Assembly: GCA_029964075.1 (NCBI GenBank)
Contig: CM057144.1
Location: forward strand, 5,603,281-5,667,280
Reading direction: 5' to 3'
DNA length: 64,000 nucleotides
From: Patiria pectinifera
Lineage: Eukaryota; Echinodermata; Asteroidea; Valvatida; Asterinidae
The position numbers and the translations under genes are program-made. Under the pieces are notes generated by a model, which saw only the letters and a list, made by a program, of their open reading frames with translations, was not told the origin of the DNA and ran no database searches. Shown here piece by piece: positions 33,035 through 45,400 of this stretch. The first letter of the stretch is position 1; each line of letters begins with the position of its first letter.

Positions 33035-33290
33035 GCAAGGATATGTGGCTCTTCATGAAACCGCAAATTCAGGTTTCCGACATATTGGTCTCTGTTCAAC
33101 GTGTATTTCCATAGGCGCGCGTGAGTACGCGCGCATAGCTGAAAATGTAACCAAGATATGTGGCTCTTCGTAAAAACGGAAATCCCATTTGACCTACTTT
33201 TACGTATTTCCGTGCAATGGGTTATGCACGCGTTCAAAGGGCCAAAATGTATGTGGCTCTTCATGAAAACGCAAAATGCATTTATCGAGA
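33035..33290. repeat. Three spaced copies of a ~25-bp word
   Basis: ATGTGGCTCTTCATGAAA-like words followed by CGNAAAT occur at about 33042, 33157 and 33249, roughly 95-115 bp apart. This is a degenerate tandem repeat with no coding meaning. Frames on either strand here follow the repeat. Confidence 0.5.
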
Positions 33291-33594
33291 TTTCTGCCCC
33301 TTGCAGAATTAATGTAACTTGGAAATTAATGATGTTTTGCTTACAGAAACATGTCAAAATGACATGTTTCTAAAAAATTGTAAATTTTGACATTCGTGAA
33401 AACGGTGACGAAATGTCCCCAATAACAAAAAAGGGTTCACAGTTAAACGCACGATCCACTGGAACGCTGAATCGATAACACCTAAGGAATTAAAGCTACA
33501 TGTATAATGTAAAGATATAGTGCCGTCATTATTAGCAACAGCGTCCCTAATTTAGTTTGTCATATAATCCCTATCCAGGCCCTAGTTGTGTGTA

Positions 33595-33996
33595 AATGAG
33601 TAAAATGAGCAATGAAATGAGTACATGAGCAATGAAATGAATAAAGTGAGCAATGAAATGAGTAAAATTAAGCCATGAAATGAGTAAATGAGTACAATAA
33701 GCTTCAAATGAGTAACATGAGCAATGAAATGAGTAAAAGAAATGAGCAATGAGACGGGCAAAATAAAATTAAAATAATAAAAGTAATAAAATGAGCAAAA
33801 TAAAAAATGAAATGAAAACAATCAAATGAGTAACTGAGTAAATTGAGCAATGAAATGAGTAAATGAGTGGCATGAGCAATGAAATGAGTGGCATGAGCAA
33901 TGAAATGGGTAAAATGACCAATGAAATTAGTAAATGAGCAATGAAATGAGTAAAATAAGCAATGAAATGAGTAAAATAAGCAATAATAAAAAATAA
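33595..33996. repeat. ATGAGCAATGAAATGAGTAAA minisatellite, array 1
   Basis: About 400 bp of degenerate units near 21 bp long, with internal ATGAGTAAA expansions. The same unit in the same orientation forms array 2 at 38117-38790, on the far side of the LINE. Confidence 0.9.
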
Positions 33997-34806
33997 CGGA
34001 GTCTTATATAGCACACGTATCTACCAACAATTAGGTAACAATAATAAATGGAGCATTTATAAAGCGCTTTTAACAAAGATCAAAGCGCTGTACAAAACTA
34101 CAATCTACAAATAAACAAGGCAAAAACAAAAACAAAACAAAACAAAAACTTAATTTAAGAATAACTCAAGGGAACCAGGAGATAATGTTAGGTAAAGATG
34201 AAGGTGAATTGATTAAAGAAACAGATGTGTTTTAAGAGATTTCTTGAAGGTGATGATTGAAGATGCAAGTCGGATGTGTTGAGGGATCTTGTTCCACTCC
34301 CTGGGGCCAGCAATCGAGAAAGCTTTGTCACCTGTGGTTTTAGTGTTAATAGGAACATGTAATCGGGAAGTGTCTGTTGAAGACCTAAGCCCCGCCCTAC
34401 CTGATTGATACAAAGAGAGTAAATCGGTCAGGTAGGAAGGAGCCAGACAGTGTTGTGTTTTGTAAACGTATAGAATTAATTTGAAAAGAATACGTGATCA
34501 ATCGGCAGCCAATGTAGTTGATGCAGGAGCGGTGAGGCCTCAGTATAGCGGCTTACACATAGAACGAGTCTGGCTGCACGGTTCTGAAGTTTTTGTAACC
34601 TGTTTCTGTCTCCTTGACTTATGCCGTATAACAGAGAATTGCAGTAGTCAAGGCGAGATGTGATTAGCGAACGTACGGTGACAAGTGTTCTGATCGATGA
34701 ACTTCCGAATACGATTTATATTGCGTAGATGAAAGTTGACAGATCTGCATATTGTTGTGACATGTTGTGACATAGACATAGTAGAGTCAAAAACCACACC
34801 AAGGTT

Positions 34807-35475
34807 TTAGATGAAAGGTGAAAGTTTGATAGTGGTAGATACTACTTGAAGTGTCAGGTCAGAGAGAGAATGGATGCTACGGGGAGAAGCGGCAATAAAA
34901 AATTCTGTTTTATCATCATTAAGCTGAAGTTTGTTTGCACACATCCAGAATTTGATGTCAGTGATACATGCTGATAGTTTGTCAAGAGCTATTTTAGAAT
35001 CTCCAGAGATAGATGGATTGAAACTGGTATAAATCTGTGTATCATCAGCATAAATGTGATAGTTCAGATGATGATTCTCAATGATGTCAGAAACCGGTTT
35101 GGTGTAGAAAGTAAAGAGTGTAGGCCCAACAACTGAACCCTGGGGAACGCCAAAATCTACAGGCTGTTCATCCGAAAGCACCCCAGCAACACGTACACGA
35201 TTTCGGCGTCCTCCAAGGTAGTTGTGGAACCAATTCAGAGATAACCCATGGAGACCAAAAGATGTTTCAAGTCTCGCTATTAACAGATTGTGGTCGATGG
35301 TGTCAAAAGCGAACAAAAGATCTAACATGACAAGTAGAACCGCCATCTTGTTGTCTATGGCTCGCATAATGTCATTTTTCACCCGCAATAAACCTGTCTC
35401 AGTGCTGTGGTTGCTCTTATAGGCAGATTGGAAAAGGTTGATGTAGGGAATTGTCGTTGACATGGTTATTGACAC
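34807..35475 (-). pseudogene. LINE reverse-transcriptase domain (shifted frame)
   Basis: A 222-codon frame carries RT core motifs: LDLLFAFDTIDHNLL, GVPQGSVVGPTLF and YADDTQIY. It belongs to the same LINE as 35654-37624. The short frame 35502-35834 (SMPTWLLKANVHVLAPF, NYRPV) is the part between the two shifts. The A-run near 35510 marks the junction with the following RT segment. The protein cannot be made in one piece from this copy. Confidence 0.8.
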
Positions 35476-35653
35476 GATTTAATACAATTCTCTCCACGAT
35501 GTTAGATAAAAAAAAAAGGAATATTGAATACTGGACGGTAATTCTTTAGCTCGTCTACATCCAGATTAGGTTTTTTTAGTATGGGGGTGACAATAGCCTG
35601 AGACAAGTCATGCGGGAAGGTACCTGTGGAAAAGGAAGAGTTAATCATATGTT

Positions 35654-37624
35654 TTATGAATGGCGCAAGAACATGGACATTTGCTTTAAGCAGCCAAGTA
35701 GGCATTGAATCAAAAGACCAGGATTTGTTAGAGGAACAAGTGATGAATTTGATAATTTCCTGTTCATCAACACATTCAAATTCAGAGAGTGGATTGGTGA
35801 TAAAATTAGAAAAATGGCCAGGAATGGTATGCATGGGGACTGATTGAATGTTACTATCATGGCCACGTCTGATCTGAACAACTTTATCACTGAAAAATAG
35901 GGCAAAGCGATCACAAATAATCTTCTTAGAATGACCAGTAGGGAACTTATAGTGGAACTATTGTTAAGGAGTTTTTGAGAGGTTAGTTTATCTTTAAAGT
36001 ATGATGCATTGGCTGACTGGATAAGTTCGGAGAGCAAAGACAGTTGCGCCAAGTAGGCATCGCGATCACTGTCAAGTTTGCTTTTCCGCCACCTCCGCTC
36101 CAGTCGACGCCTGACGCCCCTTGCTCCATGGATGTTGCGGTTGTACCAGGGGGATCTCGGCCGTACAGCACGGTCGAGTTGTCTGACGGGGCAATGCTCG
36201 TGGAGGATCTGTCGAATAGTTTCATTATAGAAATGAAACTGATCATCGACATTGCTTAGTGCAAGTAGAGGCTCGAGTCTCTCCTTGAAATCGCAGGAAA
36301 GCGCGTCGGTATCAATATCCCTAAAGTTACGCATTTCGGAGTGTATCATCTGTGCATCCGGTTTAGTACGGTTAAGTTGAAAGTGCACTGCATGATGATC
36401 GGACACCAGGTTCTCGTGCACAGAACAGTTTTGGACCAACTTGTCTTCCAGACGACCAATGACCAGGTCCAACGTGTGGCCATATTTATGGGTGGGGCCT
36501 GACACAAATTGGTGAAGGTCTGCACTTGCGAGTGTAGCGAGGAATTTTGAAGACTCAGATTTTGTTGGCTCATCAATATGGACGTTGAAATCGCCAAGCA
36601 TGAGAAGCTTGCCAGGAATGATGGCAATTTCATTAACAAAGTTGTCAAATTCAGTCAGGAAATCTGAAGATTTAAACTTGTTGGACTGTGATGGTGGAGG
36701 TCTGTATGTGACGACAAACAATATTAGGTTTGTTTGGTCCGTCAGCACGACATGCTCAAAAGTGGTTGTAGTAATTGGTCCAGGCACGGTCTCGAGATTC
36801 AATTGGGTTTTATAAATCACACCAATGCCTCCATGGAAGTCAGTACCTCCACGGGGAATGTTGATGAAAGAATAACCCGGAGGTGAACATTCGCCAGTGA
36901 TAACATTGTCATCATGATATAGCCAGGTTTCAGTTAGGAATATAACATCAATATCTCTTTCCATAATGTAGTCACATAGAATGGCCGACTTCTTTCTGAT
37001 TGAATGGGCATTCCATGCACAAACACTCAAATTTGTGTTATTGAAGTTTGAAACACATTTGACTGTGAGGAGATTGTTATGATTTGGGCCCGTGGTGCAC
37101 TTAAGACCACGTTGCATATGCGCTCTTGGACGGCTGAGGACAGTTATGGGATGCACAGTGGCAGTTCCACTGTGACGTTTTTGCTTTCGAGTACCAGCTC
37201 TGCATCCTCGATGGGTCCTTGCAAGAATGTTCAGTGATTTTATTGAACGCCAGACATCAATGGAAAGACGTGCATTTGGGTTGTAATATCGGCGGAGTTC
37301 ATCCTTCGAATAGAGTAACTCCGAAATAGGGTCACCGTTTCCTGTTGACCTTGTGATAATGTTATGGTGGTTGCCAGGGTGGGTATCTGTCGGGCAAGGA
37401 CCGGGATTGGGGTTGATATCACCCGATCTAAGCAGTTGAATTTGAAAGGTGGCAGTTGAGTTGTTGCAAAAGGGTACCCTTGTACCCAGAAACTTACAGC
37501 AAATGGGCCGTTTCCCACAGATATGGGGACTTAAATCATCCAAACTGCAGGTCGGTCTAGCTTGCAGGGTGAAGCATGGACTAAGCAGGAGAAAGGACAA
37601 CACAAGGCACCAAGCAGGTCCCAT
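35654..37624 (-). CDS. LINE N-terminal ORF: signal peptide, 2A-like motif, APE endonuclease
   Basis: The frame has 656 codons; roughly the first 560 are genuine LINE sequence and the rest is out of frame after a shift near 35945. Residues 1-22 look like a signal peptide (CLVLSFLLLSPCFTL core). Residues ~62-76 are QIQLLRSGDINPNPGP, a 2A-like ribosome-skipping motif in which the usual Glu before xNPGP is Asn. A basic Arg/Lys-rich stretch follows (~140-165). The APE endonuclease runs from about 195 to 430 with WNAHSIRKK, LTETWLYHDD, LMLGDFNVHI and SDHHAVHF. N-terminal 2A motifs with adjacent signal sequences are known from sea urchin LINEs. Whether this version skips is unknown. Confidence 0.85.
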   Translation of the reverse strand: MGPAWCLVLSFLLLSPCFTLQARPTCSLDDLSPHICGKRPICCKFLGTRVPFCNNSTATFQIQLLRSGDINPNPGPCPTDTHPGNHHNIITRSTGNGDPISELLYSKDELRRYYNPNARLSIDVWRSIKSLNILARTHRGCRAGTRKQKRHSGTATVHPITVLSRPRAHMQRGLKCTTGPNHNNLLTVKCVSNFNNTNLSVCAWNAHSIRKKSAILCDYIMERDIDVIFLTETWLYHDDNVITGECSPPGYSFINIPRGGTDFHGGIGVIYKTQLNLETVPGPITTTTFEHVVLTDQTNLILFVVTYRPPPSQSNKFKSSDFLTEFDNFVNEIAIIPGKLLMLGDFNVHIDEPTKSESSKFLATLASADLHQFVSGPTHKYGHTLDLVIGRLEDKLVQNCSVHENLVSDHHAVHFQLNRTKPDAQMIHSEMRNFRDIDTDALSCDFKERLEPLLALSNVDDQFHFYNETIRQILHEHCPVRQLDRAVRPRSPWYNRNIHGARGVRRRLERRWRKSKLDSDRDAYLAQLSLLSELIQSANASYFKDKLTSQKLLNNSSTISSLLVILRRLFVIALPYFSVIKLFRSDVAMIVTFNQSPCIPFLAIFLILSPIHSLNLNVLMNRKLSNSSLVPLTNPGLLIQCLLGCLKQMSMFLRHS

Positions 37625-37689
37625 TGTCCAGATACTATGTTGGTGATTTCGAGAGATAATGGATCAATTGTTCAGCTAGTGATCACAAG

Positions 37690-38110
37690 GTGGGGTCCAA
37701 TTGTGCTTCTCCGCTGATCTGACAGCTTGACTGGGCATGCACAAACCAACAAAATGTCTACATGTACATTGGTTCACTTGTTTCGAGAGCATGCAGATAC
37801 GAGAAAAGTTACCTCAAAAACCTCCAAATCATGGGAGAGTGCAGTTCCAAGACAAGGATCAAAGCAATCAGAAGTTGAAGACAATGTATCCTGTGCTGAA
37901 ACTAGCACGATCGGAGATGCTTAAGCCTCACGTTTTGCAAAAATGGTGGAGCTATTTGTAGAGCGAGGCAGCCTGTTAGGCGCACATCAACACAGCACAT
38001 CAACACAAGGTACTCAAAGCGCTGGAAATTATGTCAATTATTAAAGAAAGGTAAATAAAGTTTATGAGAAATATGAGACCCATTATGTAGCACCTTATAA
38101 TGGTTTACAA
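37690..38110. other. Non-coding spacer upstream of the LINE
   Basis: No recognisable genes. The last ~50 bp (CCTTATAATGGTTTACAAGG) resemble a retroposon tail in inverse orientation, next to minisatellite array 2. Confidence 0.45.
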
Positions 38111-38116
38111 GGTGCT

Positions 38117-38790
38117 GCAATGAAATGAGTAAATGAGGAATGAAATGCGTAAAATGAGTAATGAAATGAATAATTGAGCAATGGAATGATTAAAATGAGC
38201 ATCGAAATGCGTAAAATTAGCATTGAAAATGTGTAAATGCGTAAAATAAACATTGAAATGAATAATTGAGCAATGAAATGAGTAAAATGAGCAATGAAAT
38301 GCGTAAAATGAGTAATGAAATGAATAATTTAGCAATGTAATGATTAAAATGAGCATCGAAATGCGTAAAATGAGTAATGAAATGAGTAAATGAGTAAAAT
38401 GAGCAATGAATTGCGTGAAATGAGCAATGGAATGAGTAAATGAGTAAAATGAGCAATGAAATGAGCAAAATGAGTTATGAAATGAGTGAATAAGCAGCGA
38501 AATTAATAAAATGAGCAATGAAATGAGTAAATGAGTACAATGTGCGATGAAATGAGTAAATGAGTAAAATGAGCAATGAAATGAGTAAATGGGTGAAATA
38601 AGCAATGAAATGAGTCAAATGAGCAATGAAATGTGTAAATGAGCAATGAAATCAGCAACATAAGTAAAATGAGCTATGAAATTAGTAAATTAGTAAAATG
38701 AGCAATCGAATCAGCAAAATGAGTAAAATGAGCAATGAAATGAGTGGAATGAGCAATTAATGGACAAAATGAGTAAAATGCGCAATGAAA
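38117..38790. repeat. ATGAGCAATGAAATGAGTAAA minisatellite, array 2
   Basis: About 670 bp of the same degenerate unit as array 1, including CATCGAAATGCGTAAAAT variants repeated at higher order. A (CA)-rich tail follows (38793-38835). Long frames on the minus strand (ISLLILLISL type) are repeat by-products. Confidence 0.9.
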
Positions 38791-39044
38791 CACGCACAGT
38801 CACACACACCCCCACACACACACCCACACCCCCACGGCAAATCCTCGGAAGCATAGCAAAACACGACTATGCGGACGGACAAGGCAGAAACAGTATGCCC
38901 CTTCGGCTTCGCCGGCGGGGAATAAAAACTTAACTAGGCAATAGTTTTCGGCAATGTTGTCGAAAACTTATGGTAATACTTTCTCAAAAATGTTATTGAC
39001 TTACAAAATGTGAATGATAGGATGATTGAGTGTCTTTGTAATTA

Positions 39045-39310
39045 TACACTTACACTTACACTTAAGGTATGATGGGAATAGAATAGGCTTAAGCCTTTAA
39101 GACCCCATATCCTTTTTGGCTCCAGTAGGAATCTAGCTTATTCTTGAATAGGTTGATTGACTTGGAACCCACAACATGTGCTGGGAGACTGTTCCACTCA
39201 TTGACTATTCGGAGAGAGAAAAAAATTCTTCCTGCAGTTCAGTCCTTTCTTTGGTGCTGGCTTGAACAATTTGTGACCGTGACCCCTGAGCTGATTTGAA
39301 ATCAGGTCAT
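39045..39310 (-). mobile_element. LINE C-terminal remnant
   Basis: The minus-strand translation carries the LINE C-terminal signature (EEFFSL, VSQHMLWVPSQS region, FFSLRIVNEWNSLP-like spread over frames). The element ends at a (TAAGTG)n-type tail near 39045-39065. It is strongly 5'-truncated and carries at least one frameshift. Confidence 0.6.
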
Positions 39311-39540
39311 ACATTAAAACAATAGAAACCAATGACACAAACGACACATACTTGAACCTCAGATCATTGCTTAGTTTATAATTATAGCATTTATTTGATC
39401 ACCATGTGCGTTAACTTCAACTACTACAGGCATATAGCAAGGTCATTTTGGTGACCCCGAGTGTCGAATCTCCCGTCCCCTCCCCAATTATTTTTACCGC
39501 CGTCGGTACTATAATGCGCTCAACACGCTGTCAAAGTTAA

Positions 39541-39867
<327 letters not shown>

Positions 39868-40009
39868 TTCAGGATGTGCATCAAATTATCAAAACCGGCT
39901 GGTGTGTCACAATAAAGGGCATGTCTTGGAAAAATTGTAAAGAGGCTTTTAAGCGTTTCATAGAGTACCGAAGTGTGACGTCGGATTGGTCAATCAATCA
40001 ATCAATCAA

Positions 40010-41030
40010 TCAATCAAGCAACTTTGACTTTATTACCACATAAAAAAAGACAATCGGAGGGTAATGTATACAAAATATGTGGTTAGGGGATCCCTAAGAA
40101 GCAAAGTTTGTCGAGTAGCGATCCCCAGTTACAATCATATAGAATATATGTATACGAAAGAATTAAATACACAAACAACACATAACATTAGTAATGAAAA
40201 TAGGTATGACATAATTAAGAAATCAGTAGCCTAACCAGCCCTGCTGCTGCAACCCTGCTAAAAAAAAAAGCGGGGGGGGGAGGAAGAAAAGACAAAAACA
40301 ACACTTAATTATTTTGCAAATAGTTGTTGAATAGCTTATTTTTATATTTACGCTTAAAGAGCGAAAGACTGGAGATATTTTTGAAAGAAAAGTCGACCGA
40401 GCTCCACAGTTTGGGACCCTCATGCTTCACAGTTATTTTAAAGATTTTAGTACGAGCGTAAGGCCAGTGAAATTTATGACACTGTATTGTGAAATAATGG
40501 TGGATATCATAATTATTTTCGAACGAACGGATTTGAATAAACTGTTAGTGTTAAGTTGATGCATGAAGGAGCCCAGCTGGAGAGAGTAAATATCACTAGA
40601 ACTTTTAGAATACTGCAATTATAGAAGAGTGGATTAGTATGTTCATAAAAGTCAACATTATTAATGATACGTAACATTTGAGGATCCTATTTATGAGACC
40701 AGTACCACTATTGCCCCATGCAAATAAGGTAAAATAAGGGTGTTATACAAACATCATTAAAACATCCGTGGGAAAAGTACATTTAAGCTTAGATATAAAA
40801 CCCATGTTTCTGAAAATAACAGTAGCAATGTGATTAATGTGTTTGTTCCAAGAAAGACGTCGTCAATATACAAACCAAAGAATTTCAAACAATCGGTTTT
40901 TATAATGTTAGTATTATCAATACAGATTGGAAATGACTGACAGTACTCCTATTACTAAACAACATATAATTCGTGGGTTTTTTTTAATATTAAGAGACAA
41001 CTTATTTTACTTTGATCCAAGCAGATACTT
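40010..41030 (-). mobile_element. Decayed LINE 3' half with (GATT)n tail
   Basis: On the minus strand, pieces of a LINE RT C-terminus can be read between about 40290 and 41000 (for example GPKLWSS, FSLFKRKYKNKL-like and FLGVYID-like stretches in different frames). The 3' end at 39994-40020 is a TCAATCAATCAA repeat on the plus strand, a typical LINE microsatellite tail. Many frame breaks are present. Confidence 0.55.
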
Positions 41031-42162
41031 TTTCATCTCATAATTAATCGTATCAATGTTCTGGTTCGAGCGCTGATGTCTTCACACACTTAATATGTGC
41101 ACGTGGAACAGAATACGTGGCGCATTTCGGTACTTAATAGCTATAGATTTAGGCAACTAAAGCGTGATATAGCTTGCAGGTGCGATACACTCGCGATCGC
41201 CGCGCCGCATACACAAAGTAGGCTGTAGTGAAGCTTATCACAGTGTAGAGCTCGCAGCAGCGCGGCGAGGTACCGGTACCGCACAATCAATGTATACACT
41301 AGTATTCTCGTTCACATCGTTTTTCAATCTTTCCAACAATATAACTGGCTGCAGCTGTATAGCGTTACGGTTAAACGAAGTCACTTAAGATAGTGTCTGA
41401 TACAAAGCCTATGCAGAGCCGTGTGTAAGCAGCACCCTCTGTAAACTTGGCCAAATTAATTCACTAACTAAGCAAAATGTGGTGATTTCTACCAAATGTC
41501 AGTAACCCAAATGTGGGTTATTTTGATTTATTAATTCTTTAATTACTACATTGTCAAATTCATGATTGGTGTGCCGAATAGAACTTAGTCTTAAAAAATG
41601 AATAAAAGTAGTAAAACTCTAAACGGGCTAGTAAAACTTTGAACCGGCTAGTAAAATCTGCAGTTAGCTAGCAAAAAAGTTAGCGCAAGGTCGGTCTGTA
41701 TTTATTGGACGCTGACAAATTTTAGACAAGTTCTTTCGCAAAGGTTAGAGAAAAGTTTAATTCGGGAATTGGAGGCTTTAGGATAAAATTATGACAATTT
41801 GTGAAAAGTCTTAGTTGCCTCACTGGATTGACTTGCCTGGCTGCAATTGTCTGTCTGCCATATTCCGTCTCTGTGACAGGATCCCAGAATATGTTTCTTA
41901 CCAGGCTGTGAATGTCAAAGGTCCTGTGAACACAATACTGTGACAGAAAACAATGTTGAACAATAAATTTACCTCAGATTTATCACTGGAAAAGCAGCAG
42001 CAAACTACGAGAAGCAGACTAACGTGTGTACTTTTAAACTTGATTAATGATTCAAATGAATTTTCCATTTCGCATGTATTACTTTGCTTTTCAAACACTA
42101 TAGGACTACAATATAACAAAGTTAAGCACCAATTCCATCTTGACGTTGTAAAACTTTTACAC
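41031..42162. other. Non-coding DNA, probably intron of the minus-strand gene
   Basis: The FN3-like gene has not ended at 42163 and must continue to the left or end near here. One possible 36-nt exon (41902-41937, minus) has a good polypyrimidine/AG acceptor and a GTAAGAAAC donor and is open in phase, but its sequence does not resemble the module family. No terminal exon or polyadenylation site could be fixed. Confidence 0.4.
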
Positions 42163-42425
42163 ACTAATGATCTTATTGACTGTCCGTGATAAGCCAGCCG
42201 CGCTGATGGCCTTCAGCGTCAAGTGGTAGTCGGTGTAGGGAGCCAGCGGTGAGACACGCATACCAGTCACCATGGTCTCCACCCACTGCATGGTATCACT
42301 ACCTCCTGGGATGGTACCCAGAGATACCTCATAGACCAAAGAGGAGGAAGGGGAGGAGAACAAGCCATCCCAGGAAAGATCAACCGTCCCTTCACCACGC
42401 CAAAAATATTTGATCAGGCTTGAGG
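42163..42425 (-). CDS. FN3-like gene, exon 19 (last resolved)
   Basis: 263 nt, phase 1 to phase 0, probable donor GTGTAAAAG. IKYFWRGEGTVDLSWDGLFS, then VYEVSLGTIPGGSD and YHLTLKAISAAGLSRT, make a nearly complete FN3-like module in one exon. A stop follows three codons after the proposed donor, so alternatively this is the final coding exon, but the module linker (SDG-VVD) would then be missing. Confidence 0.8.
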
Positions 42426-45400
42426 CTGTTTCATCAATCAAGAAATGTCAAGAAGCATCAATCAATTTAGGAGACACACAGCAAATCAAAAGGTAAGTAG
42501 TGGTCACGTGCGGTGGATGGATGGATAAGTTAACTATGAAGGGATGAGCATATATAGTATAAATGGGAATAATGGTACCCCACAAGTCGAGCCAAGTTCG
42601 CAACTAGCAGGGGTAGCAATGAGGTATATATTTACGAGCATAAAGTCCTTATGACTGCATGGGTGGTTTCAAATTGGGTGGAGGACAAGTCTGGTTGCTT
42701 GTGATTTTTGTCTATTTAACCCCCTTTTTCCCCCATGAAAGATACTATACAGATGTATATTCTGATCAAATTTAGAAAGTTAAGCAAGTAAACAATCAAC
42801 ACTGCTGAGATACATACCTCCTACGATAGGCTGTGCAGACTCCACGGTGAAGTTGCTTGTGATAGCCTGGCTGGTCAAACCAGCATGATTGATGGCTCTG
42901 ACTGATAGGCTATATGTCACATCATCAACCAGGCTAAGACCTGACCAATCAAGGTGGGTCTCTGATGTGGATCCACAAGGTCTCCAGGAAGTGAATGCGT
43001 TGGGTCCACTAAGAAAGCACTGGGAAGAAGAACAATTTCATAAGTAAAGAGAATATCAATTTCAGCTTCTCATCTAATGGAGTCATTTTCCATCCTACTT
43101 TAATTACTGCAATGTCTACGACACCAACACACCATGAGAACCCTCGCACAATCACAGCTGTTTGCTTAGAAAAAGTCACAATTTGAGTTGAGATAAATTA
43201 ACGATATTGCAACTCTACATACAGGTGACTCAAGGTCTGAGGGGCAATTTCACCGTCACTCACGTTACAATTGTATGCCATGAGGCTACTTTGACCTCTC
43301 ACAGCTTCAAAGGTATTTGATCAAGCTGAATCAAACCAGCCAGACAACAACCTTGGGGTAAGGGTTACTCACAAATGGAAAGAAAAAATCAATCCATTCA
43401 TTAACTTTTTGAAAACATGTGTTTTGTGGGCTTTCACTCACGTTACAAAAAAGGAAATGGAAAATTTCCTGCAACTGTGTTGTTACAGTCTCCTCAAACT
43501 GTAGTCTGCAACACAGAAGAAACATTATTTTACCTTTCATTCAAACCATAGCTAGATATAAAAACCCATTTTGAATCAAGTGAGTGTGTATTTTAGATGC
43601 AAGGGACATAAGATTACAGGGGGGTACCATCACCTACGTTACGTCACTCACGTTACTTCCTCTTGATGGTTTCTAACACAGCATAGTATCTGAGTTTAAT
43701 TAACTGCAACATAATGAAACTCTTTTCTTATAATACATCAACCTTTCTCTCTGCCATAAACTCAACAACTCTCAATAACAGTCACATTTTGCTTGTTAAA
43801 ACAAGGTGCAAAAACGACTACCAAAACCCATGATTTTACCCAAAATCACACTTAACTACATCCATCTCATTGGCACACCACTCAAATGAAAGATCTTGTT
43901 GTTCCCTTTAATTTGAAAACAAATTTGATGTTGTGATGCTTGTAGTTTGGAAAATTTCGTTCAGTTTCCACTTTCCAGCCGTGTACACTTTTTCATGGAA
44001 CTTGGTGGGGCTGATGAGTGATACAATTGAGCACTTTGTGACTAAAGCATGAAACTTCGCACGTTGGTTCTTCATGCCATATTTTTTTTTTCAGATGTGG
44101 AGACATTTCAGATTTGACCCCTGGTGACCGTTGAGAGGTCAATGACCTTTACATACACTATTTATAACAATAAGCCTTTTCGGAGTTCCAACTGCACATT
44201 CATAACCTGTGACAACGCGCATTGTTTGTCTCAAATGACCTTTGACATCATCGCGCCACTTACTTTACAAAAAGGCTGTTTGTGCATTGTGGGTACTGTC
44301 AAAGGGCATTTGAGATAAACAATGTGCGTTGTCACAGGTTACGAATGCGCGCAGTTGGAACTCCGAAAAGGCTTATTGCTCTTAAAAACACAACTTTTCT
44401 ATGACTCAAGTCTATGTCATAGGTCTTCCGGCCATGTACATAAAGATCAGATGTGAAAGCAAAAACATATTTGACTTTAAATGACATTCCAGAGGTCAAT
44501 GACCTTTGTATACATATTGGTCGTTATCATGATTTACTCTTTAAACCCCAACTTTTTCAAGACCAAGACTTTTTCAAGACCAAATCTTAATGTTGGATGT
44601 TCATGCTATGATTTTTTTCATATGTAGGGCAATTCATATCTGACCTCTTGTGACCTTCAAGAGGTCAATAAACTTTGTATGCCCTATTTATAGATATTTA
44701 TAAGATTCATGATTCAAAACCCAACTATTTCATGACCCAAGTCTAAAAGTTGGCTCTTTGTGACATGAAAAGAATTTTCAGATATGGGGACATCATATCT
44801 GACCTTTGGTACCCTTTGATAGGTCAATGAATTTTATATACCTTATTTCTCGCTATTTTTCATATTTATTCGTGAAAACGCCTTTTTTGTGTCCCAAGCC
44901 TCGATATTGCAAAAGAAAAGGTTTTCAATTGGCAAACGCAACATGTTGCGACAGGGATAGAAGACTGTTGACTTTCTTTACAATGTAATATGTACAAATG
45001 TGCGGTAACAGTAGTCACTCTTGTGTACTTATTACACTCTGTGGTATTTTAGATGGACTTGGGTCACCACATTTTTAACCTTTTTACCAAGCCCACTGGT
45101 CACCGTTAGAGTGTGAATCTTGTCCAATGTACCTCTCGTAATCTGTTGCGCTCTGTCTGCCCTTCAAAAGGGAAATAGAGATAAGAGGTCATAACAGAAT
45201 TGTCCTTGGGGTCTGAATTCATGACATGCTATTGAATAATACTTAAATTTAAGTTAAAATACACTTGTTTTGAACTATTTAGACTTGGGCATAAACAAGT
45301 TGCATTTGGAATATTAAATCTTATAACTATCTATAGGGCACACCAAGTTCATTGACCTCTTGAAGGTCACCAGAGGTCATATATTAAATGCCCTTCATAT

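Larger units (their letters stand above)
34028..37640 (-). mobile_element. CR1/L2-type LINE with signal peptide and 2A-like motif, now defective
   Basis: Minus-strand element of ~3.6 kb. The ORF begins at 37624. The 3' UTR ends near 34028-34100 with a hairpin-like tail (AGCGCTTT ... AAAGCGCT) followed by an ATTTATTATT run. The coding frame is shifted near 35945 (end of the endonuclease/linker part) and again at an A-run near 35510, and the C-terminal part (34213-34800) contains stops, so the copy is inactive. The tail closely resembles that of the SINE at 62945-63238. Confidence 0.85.

Noticed and set aside
38105-38605. 166-codon minus-strand frame rich in Ile, Ser and Leu that looks membrane-like
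   Set aside because: It is the minisatellite read in one frame; same for 33582-34014.
41902-41937. 36-nt candidate exon downstream of exon 19 of the FN3-like gene
   Set aside because: Splice sites are good and phase fits, but the 12 residues do not resemble the expected module linker; left as unproven.
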